A stretch of DNA of 64,000 nt from Telmatospirillum siberiense (lineage in GTDB: Bacteria; Pseudomonadota; Alphaproteobacteria; Rhodospirillales; Magnetospirillaceae): the NCBI RefSeq assembly GCF_002845745.1, contig NZ_PIUM01000032.1, positions 1 to 64,000 of the forward strand, in the 5' to 3' direction. Shown piece after piece: positions 42,542 through 50,493 of the stretch (its first letter is position 1; each line of letters starts with the position of its first letter). The notes under the pieces are model-generated. The model searched no databases. It was given only the letters and a program-made list of their open reading frames with translations, and was not told the DNA's origin. Both the position numbers and the translations under genes were made by a program.

Positions 42542-43378
42542 TCAGGGCCTGACCGCGGGGCTTTCCATGGGCATGCCGTTGGCCCGCCACATCAGATAAA
42601 GCTCCAGATCGACGAAGGCCTCGGCACCGAAGGCATAGGGCGCGGCCCGCATGCCGCTCATGCAGTTGCGCAGGCGGCGTTGCAGCGATCCCACGCCCTG
42701 CCATTCCAGGCGATAGAGCGGGTAACCGGTCGGATGAGCTTGCGGAATGGTTGCCCCGCCCAGGCTGCGGCCGGCGTTATCGTCGTGACACTGGGCGCAG
42801 GACAGGTTGAGCTGTCCCTGCCGTTCGTGAAAAAGGCTGCGTCCCATGGCGAGAAAAGGGTGCAGCGCCTTGCTGTTCTCGATGGCGATCGGCAGGCCGC
42901 GCGATTGCCGCGCCACATGGGTGGAGAGCGCCAGCAGATCGTGGCTTTCGAAGGCGAGGGGACCGGCCTTCTGATAGGCCGTGCGGCAGTGATTGATGCG
43001 CTGCTCCAGATCGATCGGCCGGTTCATCGTCCTGTCGAAGGCCGGATAGCGCGCCGCCACGCCCCGCATGGAACTGGCGGCATCGCCGTGACAGTCGGCG
43101 CAGGACCGGCCTGCCTCGCCGATCGGTTCCGCCCATAACGTCTCACCGTCCCGCTGCCACAGGCTGGCCGGATTGGTCATGTCGTCGTCCTGCATGGCGC
43201 GCAGCGGCGGCCCCATGAAGGCGTACCCCGAACGCCGGTTGTCCGTGAGATTGGCGGCCTGCGCCGGAGAGAGGGCGAGGAGGGCGGTCGAGAGAATGAT
43301 CGTCAGCGCAAGTGGGTGCCGCGTTGATGTTCGGGACTTTTCGTACGTTGTTGACGCGGATGGGCGTGGCATAGGCAT
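42542..43378 (-). CDS. soxA: diheme cytochrome c SoxA
   Basis: Thiosulfate-oxidation cytochrome subunit, about 278 aa, periplasmic. A signal segment (LALTIILSTALLALS, cut after AQA) is followed by heme motifs CADCH (C93-H97) and CAQCH (C194-H198), and the conserved Cys ligand C239 in LRRRL-like LQRRLRNCMSGMRAAPY, which carries the persulfide in SoxAX. The frame stays open upstream through a palindromic repeat; the ATG at 43378 or 43372 just inside is chosen, though no strong ribosome site is seen. With SoxX it attaches sulfur to SoxYZ. No soxB follows. Confidence 0.88.
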   Translation of the reverse strand: MPMPRPSASTTYEKSRTSTRHPLALTIILSTALLALSPAQAANLTDNRRSGYAFMGPPLRAMQDDDMTNPASLWQRDGETLWAEPIGEAGRSCADCHGDAASSMRGVAARYPAFDRTMNRPIDLEQRINHCRTAYQKAGPLAFESHDLLALSTHVARQSRGLPIAIENSKALHPFLAMGRSLFHERQGQLNLSCAQCHDDNAGRSLGGATIPQAHPTGYPLYRLEWQGVGSLQRRLRNCMSGMRAAPYAFGAEAFVDLELYLMWRANGMPMESPAVRP

Positions 43379-43386
43379 TTTTCGAG

Positions 43387-43550
43387 CCACCAAGACACCA
43401 AGGCACCAAGGGGGCGGATTGCGCCGCAGGCATGCAAACTTTCCGGTATCGGTGAGATGACGGACAAGGTGAAGAATGCCTGCGGCGCGCAGGATTTTAC
43501 CTGTCGCCAGACTTATCCCGAGATGCCTTGGTGCCTTGGCGCCTTGGTGG
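43387..43550. repeat. nested inverted-repeat element
   Basis: Outer arms at 43387-43411 and 43526-43550 are 25 nt each with 23 matching positions, and are built of repeated ACCAAGG units. Inner arms GCGCCGCAGGCAT (43421-43433) and 43476-43488 match perfectly over 13 bp. The ~165-bp element lies between soxZ and soxA. It resembles non-autonomous intergenic palindromic repeats rather than a terminator. Confidence 0.85.
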
Positions 43551-43616
43551 TTCATGACCTCAAGCCCGATCCTGCGGAAACGCCGGGGGGAGGCGGTTCG
43601 ATGAGGCGATGACGGC

Positions 43617-43937
43617 TCATGACACGCTGATCTCGACGGTTTCGCTGACCGAAAAGCCGTTGTCCCCCGTCCATTGGAAGGTGATGCTGCCGCTTTTCTC
43701 GATCCTGGTGAAAAAGGACAGGAACGGATTGGCCGCTATCGCCGGAGAAAAATCGGCCGAGAAGATTTCCTCGCCGTCAAGGGAGCAGACGAATCGCCGG
43801 ATGATGTCCCGGGGCAGGGTGGCGCCGTTCAGCCCGGCCCGGTAGCCGGTTTCCATCGGATGCGCGATCAGCGTCTTGATTTCGATGATCTCTCCCTTTT
43901 TCGCCGTCGGGGGCACCTTGATCAGGGGCTTGGCCAT
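43617..43937 (-). CDS. soxZ: thiosulfate oxidation carrier partner SoxZ
   Basis: SoxZ, 106 aa, no signal peptide, as expected since it is exported bound to SoxY. It has an immunoglobulin-like beta-sandwich with IKTLIAHPMETGYR and FFTRIEKSGSITFQWTGDNG, the classic SoxZ strands. It overlaps the soxY stop by one base. It forms the SoxYZ heterodimer on which sulfur intermediates are carried. Confidence 0.93.
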   Translation of the reverse strand: MAKPLIKVPPTAKKGEIIEIKTLIAHPMETGYRAGLNGATLPRDIIRRFVCSLDGEEIFSADFSPAIAANPFLSFFTRIEKSGSITFQWTGDNGFSVSETVEISVS

Positions 43938-44431
43938 CAGTTGACGTCCTCGACGCAGGCGGCGATGGTGACGATCACCTTGGCGCCGCCCTGCCAGAAG
44001 GAACCGTCGCTCATCTGCGCTATGGCGATCACCTGCTGGCTGTCGGCCAGCTTGATGCGGGTCGAAACCTGCGCCCTGCCGGCCCGGGGACCGAGATGAA
44101 AGCTGGCGACATAGGGCTGCGGATTCTTTTCGTTGAACAGATGGATCGCCACGACATGGTCCTGCCCGGTCATCGGGCTGTCGACGGTCACCGTCAGCGG
44201 CACGGCATTGCCGTTTTCCACCAATGGCGGAAGATCCAGCAGGACGCGGCCGTCGTGCGGCGCTGCCGGGCCGATGGTCTGGCGGATGGCCGCCCGCATC
44301 TCCTCCGGCGTGGCTCGGGCCGGACGGATGGCGAGCAGCAGCGTGACGGCGGCGCCGGCCGCACACTCCGCCGTCTGGCGAAGGAAGCGGCGCCGTTCAA
44401 CGGCGCAAGGTGGCGAGATAGGCGACGACAT
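43937..44431 (-). CDS. soxY: thiosulfate oxidation carrier SoxY with atypical tail
   Basis: SoxY, 164 aa. The Tat leader (ERRRFLRQTAECAAGAAVTL) is typical, as is the Ig-like fold (VAIHLFNEKNPQPYVASFHL). The swinging arm normally ends in GGCGG with the sulfur-carrying Cys next to the C-terminus; here the tail is VTIAACVEDVN, so the cysteine is kept but the flanking glycines are lost and five residues follow it. The reading is direct from the DNA with no frameshift seen. The start at 44431 overlaps soxX by 35 bp. Confidence 0.9.
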   Translation of the reverse strand: MSSPISPPCAVERRRFLRQTAECAAGAAVTLLLAIRPARATPEEMRAAIRQTIGPAAPHDGRVLLDLPPLVENGNAVPLTVTVDSPMTGQDHVVAIHLFNEKNPQPYVASFHLGPRAGRAQVSTRIKLADSQQVIAIAQMSDGSFWQGGAKVIVTIAACVEDVN

Positions 44432-44879
44432 CTTCAATCTGCTCGGCAGTGAGAATGGGGCGGCCGACGAAGGCCGGGGCGACCTGGACCAACCCTTGCG
44501 TCCGGTAGTAGGAGGGCATGATGGTGCCCGGTGAAACACGCCGGGCGTCCACGATCCTCAAGCGCAGTTGCCCGCTCGACCAGCGCTCGCCCGCGCCGTC
44601 CAGGGCGGGTGCCAGATCGCCTTGCAGCGGCTGCTCGGGAAAGGGGCCGCTGTGGCAAAGCAGGCAAAGCCCCTCCTGGCGATCGGCGACGATGCGGCGT
44701 CCGGCATCCGGATCCCCCGGCTGTCCGGTCAGCGGGCGGGGGATGCTGTCGCCCACCACCGCATAGGGCTGGAGCGGCGGCTCCGCGAGGGCGACCGTGC
44801 CCGCCAACGCCATGGGCAGAAGAACGAAAGCCTCAACCGAAAACCTCCGCCGTGATCGTCTTGAACCAGCCTTCGGCAT
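44397..44879 (-). CDS. soxX: monoheme cytochrome c SoxX
   Basis: SoxX, 160 aa from the ATG at 44879, with AGGAAG about 8 bases upstream. A signal segment (FSVEAFVLLPMALAGTVALA) is followed by GRRIVADRQEGLCLLCHSGP with heme site C72/C75/H76, GQLRLRIVDARRVSPGTIMPS and a Met ligand, all characteristic of SoxX. It pairs with SoxA. Its first 47 bases overlap the end of the flavoprotein gene. Confidence 0.92.
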   Translation of the reverse strand: MPKAGSRRSRRRFSVEAFVLLPMALAGTVALAEPPLQPYAVVGDSIPRPLTGQPGDPDAGRRIVADRQEGLCLLCHSGPFPEQPLQGDLAPALDGAGERWSSGQLRLRIVDARRVSPGTIMPSYYRTQGLVQVAPAFVGRPILTAEQIEDVVAYLATLRR

Positions 44880-46116
44880 AATGGGCTTCCTGCTCGCGAA
44901 ACGGTCTTGTCGCATCCAGGGGACTGATTCCCCCCGCACCGGCGACTTCCACCAATTGACCGCCGGCCGGATGGTAGACTCCGGCGATGCTGATGCCGTA
45001 GTCGGGGGCGACCAGGCTGTAACAGGTGTTGATCAGCTTGGGTTCCCGCGGCTCTTCCCCGACCAGAAGCTTTTCCACGGTTTGCGCGCAGGCCTTGGCC
45101 TGGGCATTGGCGGCGAAGGCCGACTTGGGCATGGCCCCGGCGATGGCGGCATCCCCGATCACATGAATATGGGGTTGCAGGATCGATTCGAAAGTCTCCG
45201 GGTCGATCGGGCACCAGCCGGTATGGTCGGCGACGCCGGCGATCTGCGCGATCCGTCCGGCCCGCTGCGGCGGAATGACATTGGCGACGGCGGCTTTGTG
45301 GGTGTCGAAGTCGGTGGTGAGCGTCATCGCCGCCGGATCGACCGAGGTCACCTTGCCGCCGGCGGAAAGCCCCACCCATTCGATCATGCCGGGATAAAGC
45401 TCCTTCCAGGCGTTTTCGAACAGCCTTTGTTTCGAGAAGGCGTCCTTGGCGTCGAGAATGAGCAGTTTGGATTTCGGCTTCTTCCGCTTCAGGTAATAGG
45501 CGATCAGGCTGGCCCGCTCGTAAGGGCCGGGTGGGCAGCGGAAGGGATTGGCCGGAGCCGCGATCACTACCGTTCCGCCGTCGGGCATGGCGGAAAGCTG
45601 CCGGGCCAGAAGCTCGGTCTGCGCGCCGGCTTCCCAGGCGTGAGGCATATGCTCGGCCGCCGCCTGATCATAGCCGGGCAGGGCGTCCCAGCGCAGATCG
45701 ATGCCGGGTGCGACCACCAGACGGTCGTAGGTCAGCCGCGATCCGTCGCTCAAGGTCACCACATGGGTCTCGGGATTGACCGCCGTGGCGGCGGCGAGAT
45801 GCACCTCGACGCCGCTTTGGGCGATCTTTTCATAGCCGAACTGTTGCTGGGACAGCGTGCGCAATCCGGCGATCACCGCATTGCTGAAAGGGCAGGAGAC
45901 GAAGATCTGGCGTTGTTCGACCAGGCTGACCCGCACTTTCGGGGAAAGCCGTTTCAGGGCCCTGGCACAGGTCGCGCCGGCGAACCCGCCGCCGATGACC
46001 ACCACATGCTGCGCGGCACCTTGCGCCAAGGCGGGCCGGGGCAGCAGGGCGACGGCGCCGATGGCGGCGGAGCGCTTGAGGAACGTCCGCCGGTTTGTGG
46101 GCTGATCGGCCGTCAT
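44833..46116 (-). CDS. soxF: flavocytochrome c sulfide dehydrogenase flavoprotein (FccB/SoxF)
   Basis: FAD-linked sulfide dehydrogenase, 427 aa. A Tat leader (NRRTFLKRSAAIGAVALL), FAD-binding VVVIGGGFAGATCARAL, a CPF motif at VSCPFSNAVI and a second cysteine in TGWCPID (the redox disulfide pair), and the C-terminal FCSD domain (PKLINTCYSLVAPDYGISIA) are present. It oxidises sulfide in the periplasm and passes electrons to a cytochrome c subunit, here the small gene whose end overlaps this start by four bases. It precedes soxX. Confidence 0.92.
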   Translation of the reverse strand: MTADQPTNRRTFLKRSAAIGAVALLPRPALAQGAAQHVVVIGGGFAGATCARALKRLSPKVRVSLVEQRQIFVSCPFSNAVIAGLRTLSQQQFGYEKIAQSGVEVHLAAATAVNPETHVVTLSDGSRLTYDRLVVAPGIDLRWDALPGYDQAAAEHMPHAWEAGAQTELLARQLSAMPDGGTVVIAAPANPFRCPPGPYERASLIAYYLKRKKPKSKLLILDAKDAFSKQRLFENAWKELYPGMIEWVGLSAGGKVTSVDPAAMTLTTDFDTHKAAVANVIPPQRAGRIAQIAGVADHTGWCPIDPETFESILQPHIHVIGDAAIAGAMPKSAFAANAQAKACAQTVEKLLVGEEPREPKLINTCYSLVAPDYGISIAGVYHPAGGQLVEVAGAGGISPLDATRPFREQEAHYAEGWFKTITAEVFG

Positions 46117-46478
46117 GGTTGTTTCTCTCCGTACCATTCGGCGATGGCGCGGATTTCCGCGTCGGTGAATCCCTTGGCGATGCGGTCCATCACCGTGGCT
46201 GGACGCTGGCCGCTGCGGAAGGCGGCCAGTGCCGCGACGATCTCGTCGGGTTTGCGGCCGACGAGACGGGGCGCCGGCGTGGCCACCGAGGGATCGGTCG
46301 CGTGGCAGCCCGAACAGGCGCTGGCCCCGGGCGGCGGTTCGGTCACGGCCGCGGATTGCGCCGCGCCGAAGGACGTCAGGCAAAGGGCAACACCGATGAA
46401 CAGGGATGAACAGGGATGGGCGAGGATGCGCCGCCGGCCATCGGTCTCGCTCCCCGGCACATTCTTATCTGTGTTCAT
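46113..46478 (-). CDS. monoheme cytochrome c (FccA/SoxE-like)
   Basis: Small periplasmic cytochrome, 121 aa. It has one heme motif CSGCH (C55-H59) and a Met-ligand region (RPATVMDRIAKGFTD). Two roles fit: the cytochrome subunit of flavocytochrome c, supported by the four-base overlap with the flavoprotein gene, or the electron acceptor of the molybdoenzyme upstream, since IorAB-type enzymes often have a cytochrome c next to them. The start codon and part of the signal peptide (HPCSSLFIGV) lie inside an inverted repeat element. Confidence 0.85.
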   Translation of the reverse strand: MNTDKNVPGSETDGRRRILAHPCSSLFIGVALCLTSFGAAQSAAVTEPPPGASACSGCHATDPSVATPAPRLVGRKPDEIVAALAAFRSGQRPATVMDRIAKGFTDAEIRAIAEWYGEKQP

Positions 46479-46495
46479 CGGTGTTCATCCGTGTT
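46389..46495. repeat. inverted-repeat element overlapping a cytochrome gene start
   Basis: Arms at 46389-46417 and 46467-46495 (29 nt each, 24 positions matching when inverted) are built of three degenerate copies of a GATGAACAC-type unit. They enclose about 49 bp. The element type resembles the short tandem-unit palindromes often seen between bacterial genes. Confidence 0.8.
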
Positions 46496-46541
46496 GTTCA
46501 AGGCTTTTCCGTGCCCCAAGGATGTCCGTGTCGTCTCGCCA

Positions 46542-48707
46542 TCAGGCCGATTTCAGATCATGCTGGGCCAGGGGGATCGCGCGGATGCGCTTGCCGGTTG
46601 CCTGGAAGACGGCGTTCAGCACCGACGGCGCCGCCACCGCGATGGTCGGTTCGCCGACGCCGCCCCAGAAGCCGCCCGTGGGCAGGATCAGGGCTTCGAC
46701 CTCCGGCATCTCGTCCATGTGCAGCACGGTGTAGGTGTCGAAATTGGTCTGTTCGATGGCACCGTCCTTCACCGTGCATTGGCCGTAGAGCATGGCCGAG
46801 AGGCCATAGACGAAGGAACCGGCGACCTGGCGTTCGATCTGCGCCGGGTTCACCGCGTAGCCGGGATTGGTGGCGGCGACGATCTTATGGATCGTCACTT
46901 TGCCGTCCGGGCCGACCGACACCTCGGAACAGGCGGCGACATAAGAGCCGAATCCCATGATCTGGGCCAGGCCGTGATGGCGGCCGGGCGGGGCCTTGCC
47001 ATAGCCGGCCCGCTCGGCCACCGCGTTCAGCACCTCGAGATGCCGGGGCTTCAGCATCTTGCGGCGGAACTCCAGGGGATCCTGACCGCTGGCGTGAGCC
47101 AGTTCGTCGATGAAGCATTCCACATAGATGGCGTTGTGATTGGTGTTCACGCCCCGCCAGAAACCTGCCGTGATGTGGGTGTTGCGCATGGCATGGTCGA
47201 TCAGCAGGTTGGGGATCTCGTAGCCGAAGGCGCTTTCGGCGCCACCGGCGTTCAGTCCCTGGAAGACCACCGGATCCATGCCGTTCTGCAGGCTCTGCGG
47301 GGCCAGCGAGGCGAGAATCGACTGGCCCGACAGACGCATTTTCAACGCCACCAGCCTGCCCTCGGCGTCGAGGCCGCCGGTCAGCTTGCATTGACTGATG
47401 GGATGATAGGCGTCGTGCGTCATGTCCTGTTCGCGGGTCCAGATCAGCTTGATCGGCGTCCCCGGCATCTGCTTGGCGATCAGCACCACCTGGCGGACGT
47501 AGTCGGAGCGCCCGCGCCGTCCGAACCCTCCCCCCAGCAGCATCTTGTAGACGTCGCATTTGGAAACCGGCAGTTCCGCCGCTTCGGCCGCCGTCGCCAG
47601 TGCCGCCTCGCCGTTCTGCGTGGGGGCCCACACCTCGCATTTGTCGGGCGTGTAGAGCGCCGTGGCGTTCATCGGCTCCATGGTCGCGTGGCTCTGATAG
47701 GGATAGCTGTAAACCGCCTCGACGGTCTTGGCCGCGCCGGCGATGGCCGCGGCGGCATCGCCGGCCTTGTTGCCGACATAGGCCTCTTGCGCGGTCAGTC
47801 CCTCGGCCAGCAGGGTGGCGATGGAGGCGCTGGAGACCGTGGCCCCAGGGCCTTCGTCCCAGACGACGGGCAGCGCGTCGATGGCGGTCTTGGCGTGCCA
47901 GAAGGTATCGGCGATCACCGCGACGCCCGAATCGTCCACCGGCACCACGCGTTTAACGCCCGGCATGCCGGCGATCTTGGTGGCGTCGAAGCTTTTGATC
48001 TTTCCGCCGATGACCGGGCAGTCGCGGATGGCTGCGACCAGCATGCCGGGCAAGGCCAGGTCGATGCCGTAGATCTGCTTGCCGGTGACTTTGGGGGCGG
48101 TGTCCAGACGCTTCAACCCCTGGCCGGCGATCGTCCAATCCTTGGGGTCCTTGAGCGCCACCTCCTTGGGCGGTTGGAGCTTGGCCGCAGCCGCCGCCAC
48201 CTTGCCGTAGGTGGTCTTGCGTCCGGTCGGCTGGTGGGTGATCACCCCCTTCGAGACGCGACATTCCGTCACGGGGGCCTTCCAGCCTTCGGCCGCGGCC
48301 CGCACCAGCATTTCCCGGGCGGCGGCTCCGCCTTGCCGGACATAGAGATGGGATTCACGGATGCCGCGGCTGCCGCCGGTCGAAAAATTACCCCAGACCC
48401 GGTCCCGGGCGACGTTCTGGCCGGGGGTCGGATATTCGGTGGTCACCTTCGACCAGTCGCATTCCAGTTCCTCGGCCACCAGTTGGGCGAGGCCGGTCAG
48501 GGTTCCCTGTCCCATTTCCGAGCGCGCGATGCGGACCACCACGGTCTCGTCGGGACGAACCACCACCCAGGCGTCGATTTCCACGCCGGCGGCTGTTTCG
48601 GCGGCCCGCTCCCTGCCGGCGGCGAAGGCAAGGGGGAAGCCCACGGACAAGCCGCCGCTCACGGCGGCCGATGTCACCAGAAAGGCGCGGCGGCTGAGTC
48701 CCGGCAT
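46542..48707 (-). CDS. isoquinoline 1-oxidoreductase-like molybdopterin subunit (IorB)
   Basis: Large molybdenum hydroxylase subunit, 721 aa, of the xanthine oxidase family's IorB/aldehyde-dehydrogenase branch. A Tat leader (LSRRAFLVTSAAVSGG) shows periplasmic export. MPT-binding segments include GGGFGRRGRSDY, the substrate-channel region includes GFWRGVNTNHNA, and the catalytic glutamate is in GGVGEPTIAVAAP near the C-terminus. It hydroxylates an N-heterocycle or oxidises an aldehyde, passing electrons through the small subunit to a cytochrome. It follows the small subunit by 16 bp. Confidence 0.9.
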   Translation of the reverse strand: MPGLSRRAFLVTSAAVSGGLSVGFPLAFAAGRERAAETAAGVEIDAWVVVRPDETVVVRIARSEMGQGTLTGLAQLVAEELECDWSKVTTEYPTPGQNVARDRVWGNFSTGGSRGIRESHLYVRQGGAAAREMLVRAAAEGWKAPVTECRVSKGVITHQPTGRKTTYGKVAAAAAKLQPPKEVALKDPKDWTIAGQGLKRLDTAPKVTGKQIYGIDLALPGMLVAAIRDCPVIGGKIKSFDATKIAGMPGVKRVVPVDDSGVAVIADTFWHAKTAIDALPVVWDEGPGATVSSASIATLLAEGLTAQEAYVGNKAGDAAAAIAGAAKTVEAVYSYPYQSHATMEPMNATALYTPDKCEVWAPTQNGEAALATAAEAAELPVSKCDVYKMLLGGGFGRRGRSDYVRQVVLIAKQMPGTPIKLIWTREQDMTHDAYHPISQCKLTGGLDAEGRLVALKMRLSGQSILASLAPQSLQNGMDPVVFQGLNAGGAESAFGYEIPNLLIDHAMRNTHITAGFWRGVNTNHNAIYVECFIDELAHASGQDPLEFRRKMLKPRHLEVLNAVAERAGYGKAPPGRHHGLAQIMGFGSYVAACSEVSVGPDGKVTIHKIVAATNPGYAVNPAQIERQVAGSFVYGLSAMLYGQCTVKDGAIEQTNFDTYTVLHMDEMPEVEALILPTGGFWGGVGEPTIAVAAPSVLNAVFQATGKRIRAIPLAQHDLKSA

Positions 48708-48723
48708 GACGATGTTCTCCTGT

Positions 48724-49173
48724 TCAAGCCTTGGCAGCGGCGTGTATCGCCTGGCGCACCTGCTGAAAGGTGCCGCAACGGCAGATGTTGGTGATCTCGC
48801 TGTTGATCTCGGCGTCGGTCGGTTGCGGCTTGTCCTTCAACAGGGCCGCAACCGCCATGATCATTCCGCTCTGGCAATAGCCGCACTGGGGCACGTCATG
48901 TTCGATCCACGCCTTCTGCACCTTGTGCAGGACGTCGCCCTTGGCCAGGCCTTCGATGGTGACGATCTTCTGGCCTTCGATCGATCCCACGGGAACCGAG
49001 CAGGAACGGGTTGCCACCCCATCGATATGGACGGTGCAGGAACCGCATTGGCCGATGCCGCATCCATATTTCGTGCCGGTCAGGCCGAGATTGTCGCGCA
49101 GTACCCACAACAGCGGCGTGTCGGGTTCGACGTCGATCGTATAGGCTTTTCCGTTGACGGTAAGAGACGCCAT
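48724..49173 (-). CDS. isoquinoline 1-oxidoreductase-like [2Fe-2S] subunit (IorA)
   Basis: Iron-sulfur subunit, 149 aa. The plant-type cluster ligands are C38, C43, C46 ([10 protein letters not shown]) and C58, and the second cluster is in [11 protein letters not shown] and NICRCGTF. The length and order are typical of CoxS/IorA proteins. It has no leader and is presumably exported with the Tat-leader large subunit. Confidence 0.93.
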   Translation of the reverse strand: MASLTVNGKAYTIDVEPDTPLLWVLRDNLGLTGTKYGCGIGQCGSCTVHIDGVATRSCSVPVGSIEGQKIVTIEGLAKGDVLHKVQKAWIEHDVPQCGYCQSGMIMAVAALLKDKPQPTDAEINSEITNICRCGTFQQVRQAIHAAAKA

Positions 49174-49245
49174 CCGTTCCTCCCGGCCGCGGCCGCAGGC
49201 TTTTGCTGAAGGATTTTTTAACGAAGAAAGCGATACCTCAAGGGT

Positions 49246-49276
49246 GCTCCCGCGATGGTGCCACGGTTCCGGGAGC
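49246..49276. other. hairpin in the iorA-PAP2 spacer
   Basis: GCTCCCG (49246-49252) pairs with CGGGAGC (49270-49276), followed by GAAAAAAC. It is in the upstream region shared by the divergent iorA and PAP2 genes, so it is more likely regulatory or incidental than a terminator. Confidence 0.35.
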
Positions 49277-49436
49277 GAAAAAACCTGAAGTTATAAGTGG
49301 GGATTGTCTTTCTTATATTTCAATTTTTAGTTGTCAATAGGGGCTGGTCGCCGGATCGTCACTGGACAGAACGCATCGCCCTGTCCGACAGTGCCCGGGC
49401 GTCGATCATCGTCCGCCCGCATAAGGAACGCCGTTC

Positions 49437-50099
49437 TTGTCCTTCGAGCATCGCTCCGCCGCCGCCAAAGTCTTGATCTGGGGTTTCGCCTGTGCGGTTC
49501 TTGTCGGTTTTTCGATCGCCTTTCTGGATCGCGGCATCGCCACCTGGACGCATGGGCATTTCCATGGCGTGCGCTTTTTCGTATGGCTGACCTGGCTCGT
49601 CGAACCGGTTCCCTATCTCGCCGCCGGCACGCTGGCCGGCCTGGCCGTGGCCATGCTGTGCGGCTGGCGGCCCGACGCGCGGGGGCGCCAGATCCTGGCC
49701 TGTTGTCTGGCGACGCTGGTGGCCCTGGCCTTCAAGGAGCAGCTCAAATATTGTTTCGGACGCACCTGGCCGGAAACCTGGGTCGATGGCAATCCCTCGT
49801 GGATCGGGCAAGGCGTCTTCTCCTTTCTGCCGTTCCACGGCGGCCGGGGATGGGCCTCGTTTCCGTCCGGCCATACGACGGCGGCGGCGGCGCCGATGAG
49901 CGTGCTGTGGATGGCTTTTCCCCGGTTGCGCTGGATTTGGGCGGGATTCGTCCTGCTGGTGGCGGCAGGCCTTCTGGGTGCCGACTACCATTGGTTAAGC
50001 GACATCATCGCCGGAGCATTCCTGGGGACGGCCTGCGGAGCGGGCATGTCCGCTTTGATGCGGGGGGCTAAACCAATGGGTATCCGGGAGCATGACTGA
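49437..50099 (+). CDS. PAP2-family membrane phosphatase
   Basis: Phosphatidic acid phosphatase-type protein, 220 aa with about five transmembrane segments. The three active-site blocks are KEQLKYCFGRTWP (K100, R109), FPSGHTTA (residues 142-149) and DYHWLSDIIAG. The third has lost the Arg of the usual SRxxxxxHxxxD but keeps His and Asp. The start is a TTG, with AAGGAA about 8 bases upstream; no ATG exists near the start of the frame. It probably dephosphorylates a lipid or undecaprenyl pyrophosphate. Confidence 0.87.
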   Translation: MSFEHRSAAAKVLIWGFACAVLVGFSIAFLDRGIATWTHGHFHGVRFFVWLTWLVEPVPYLAAGTLAGLAVAMLCGWRPDARGRQILACCLATLVALAFKEQLKYCFGRTWPETWVDGNPSWIGQGVFSFLPFHGGRGWASFPSGHTTAAAAPMSVLWMAFPRLRWIWAGFVLLVAAGLLGADYHWLSDIIAGAFLGTACGAGMSALMRGAKPMGIREHD

Positions 50100-50192
50100 A
50101 AAACCGGCGGGCCAATCTTTTGGCGCCGCGCCAGCCGGTATCCGCGCGTTGTAGTGTTTCTCTCCATATCCGATTGCAATGGGAGGGATGCC

Positions 50193-50423
50193 ATGAATGC
50201 ACCGAGATGCGCCTGGTGCGGAGGGATGCTCGACCAGAATCACGACCGGACGAGTTTCTGCGGCCCGGCTTGCCGGCGCGCCCATGAGGATTGGTGCGCG
50301 CTGCGTGCCGCGATACGGGGGCAGGCGGTATCGCGGTGGCGCGATCTGCAACCGCGCTCCCAGGGGGCGTGGGCATCCGGTTTGTCTCATGACGCGGCCG
50401 CAGGGGCATTCCCGCCGCGCTGA
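50193..50423 (+). CDS. small zinc-ribbon-like protein (76 aa)
   Basis: A 76-aa protein with two paired cysteine motifs, CAWC near residue 6 and FCGPAC near residue 24, spaced like a treble-clef or FCS-type zinc finger. The rest is polar with no membrane segment. GGGAGGG lies 5-6 bases before the ATG. Similar CxxC...CxxxC small proteins are widespread but uncharacterised. It is upstream of a likely terminator shared with malate synthase. Confidence 0.6.
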   Translation: MNAPRCAWCGGMLDQNHDRTSFCGPACRRAHEDWCALRAAIRGQAVSRWRDLQPRSQGAWASGLSHDAAAGAFPPR

Positions 50424-50458
50424 ATGATCGTTGCCCCGGCGTCCCTGCCCGGAGGCTA

Positions 50459-50486
50459 AGCCCTCTCCCACGAGGGGAGAGGGGCT
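50459..50486. terminator. bidirectional terminator before malate synthase end
   Basis: AGCCCTCTCCC pairs with GGGAGAGGGGCT (50459-50486), about 11 bp with one bulge and a short loop, followed by TTTCG. It lies between the convergent zinc-ribbon and glcB genes and could end both. Confidence 0.65.
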
Positions 50487-50493
50487 TTCGCCC

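Noticed and set aside
43387-43550. CRISPR-like array
   Set aside because: The repeated units are 7-9 bp, inverted rather than regularly spaced direct repeats, and no cas genes are present.
43379-43555. N-terminal extension of SoxA back to 43555
   Set aside because: The extra 59 codons run through the nested palindromic repeat and precede the signal peptide, so they are unlikely to be translated.
46416-48794. A 792-codon open frame on the plus strand opposite the molybdoenzyme large subunit
   Set aside because: It is the antisense mirror of a clearly recognised gene in GC-rich DNA; the translation is rich in H, R, G and D and matches no domain. Similar mirrors (for example 50431-52488 plus, 34165-35460 plus, 95-1396 minus) were dropped for the same reason.
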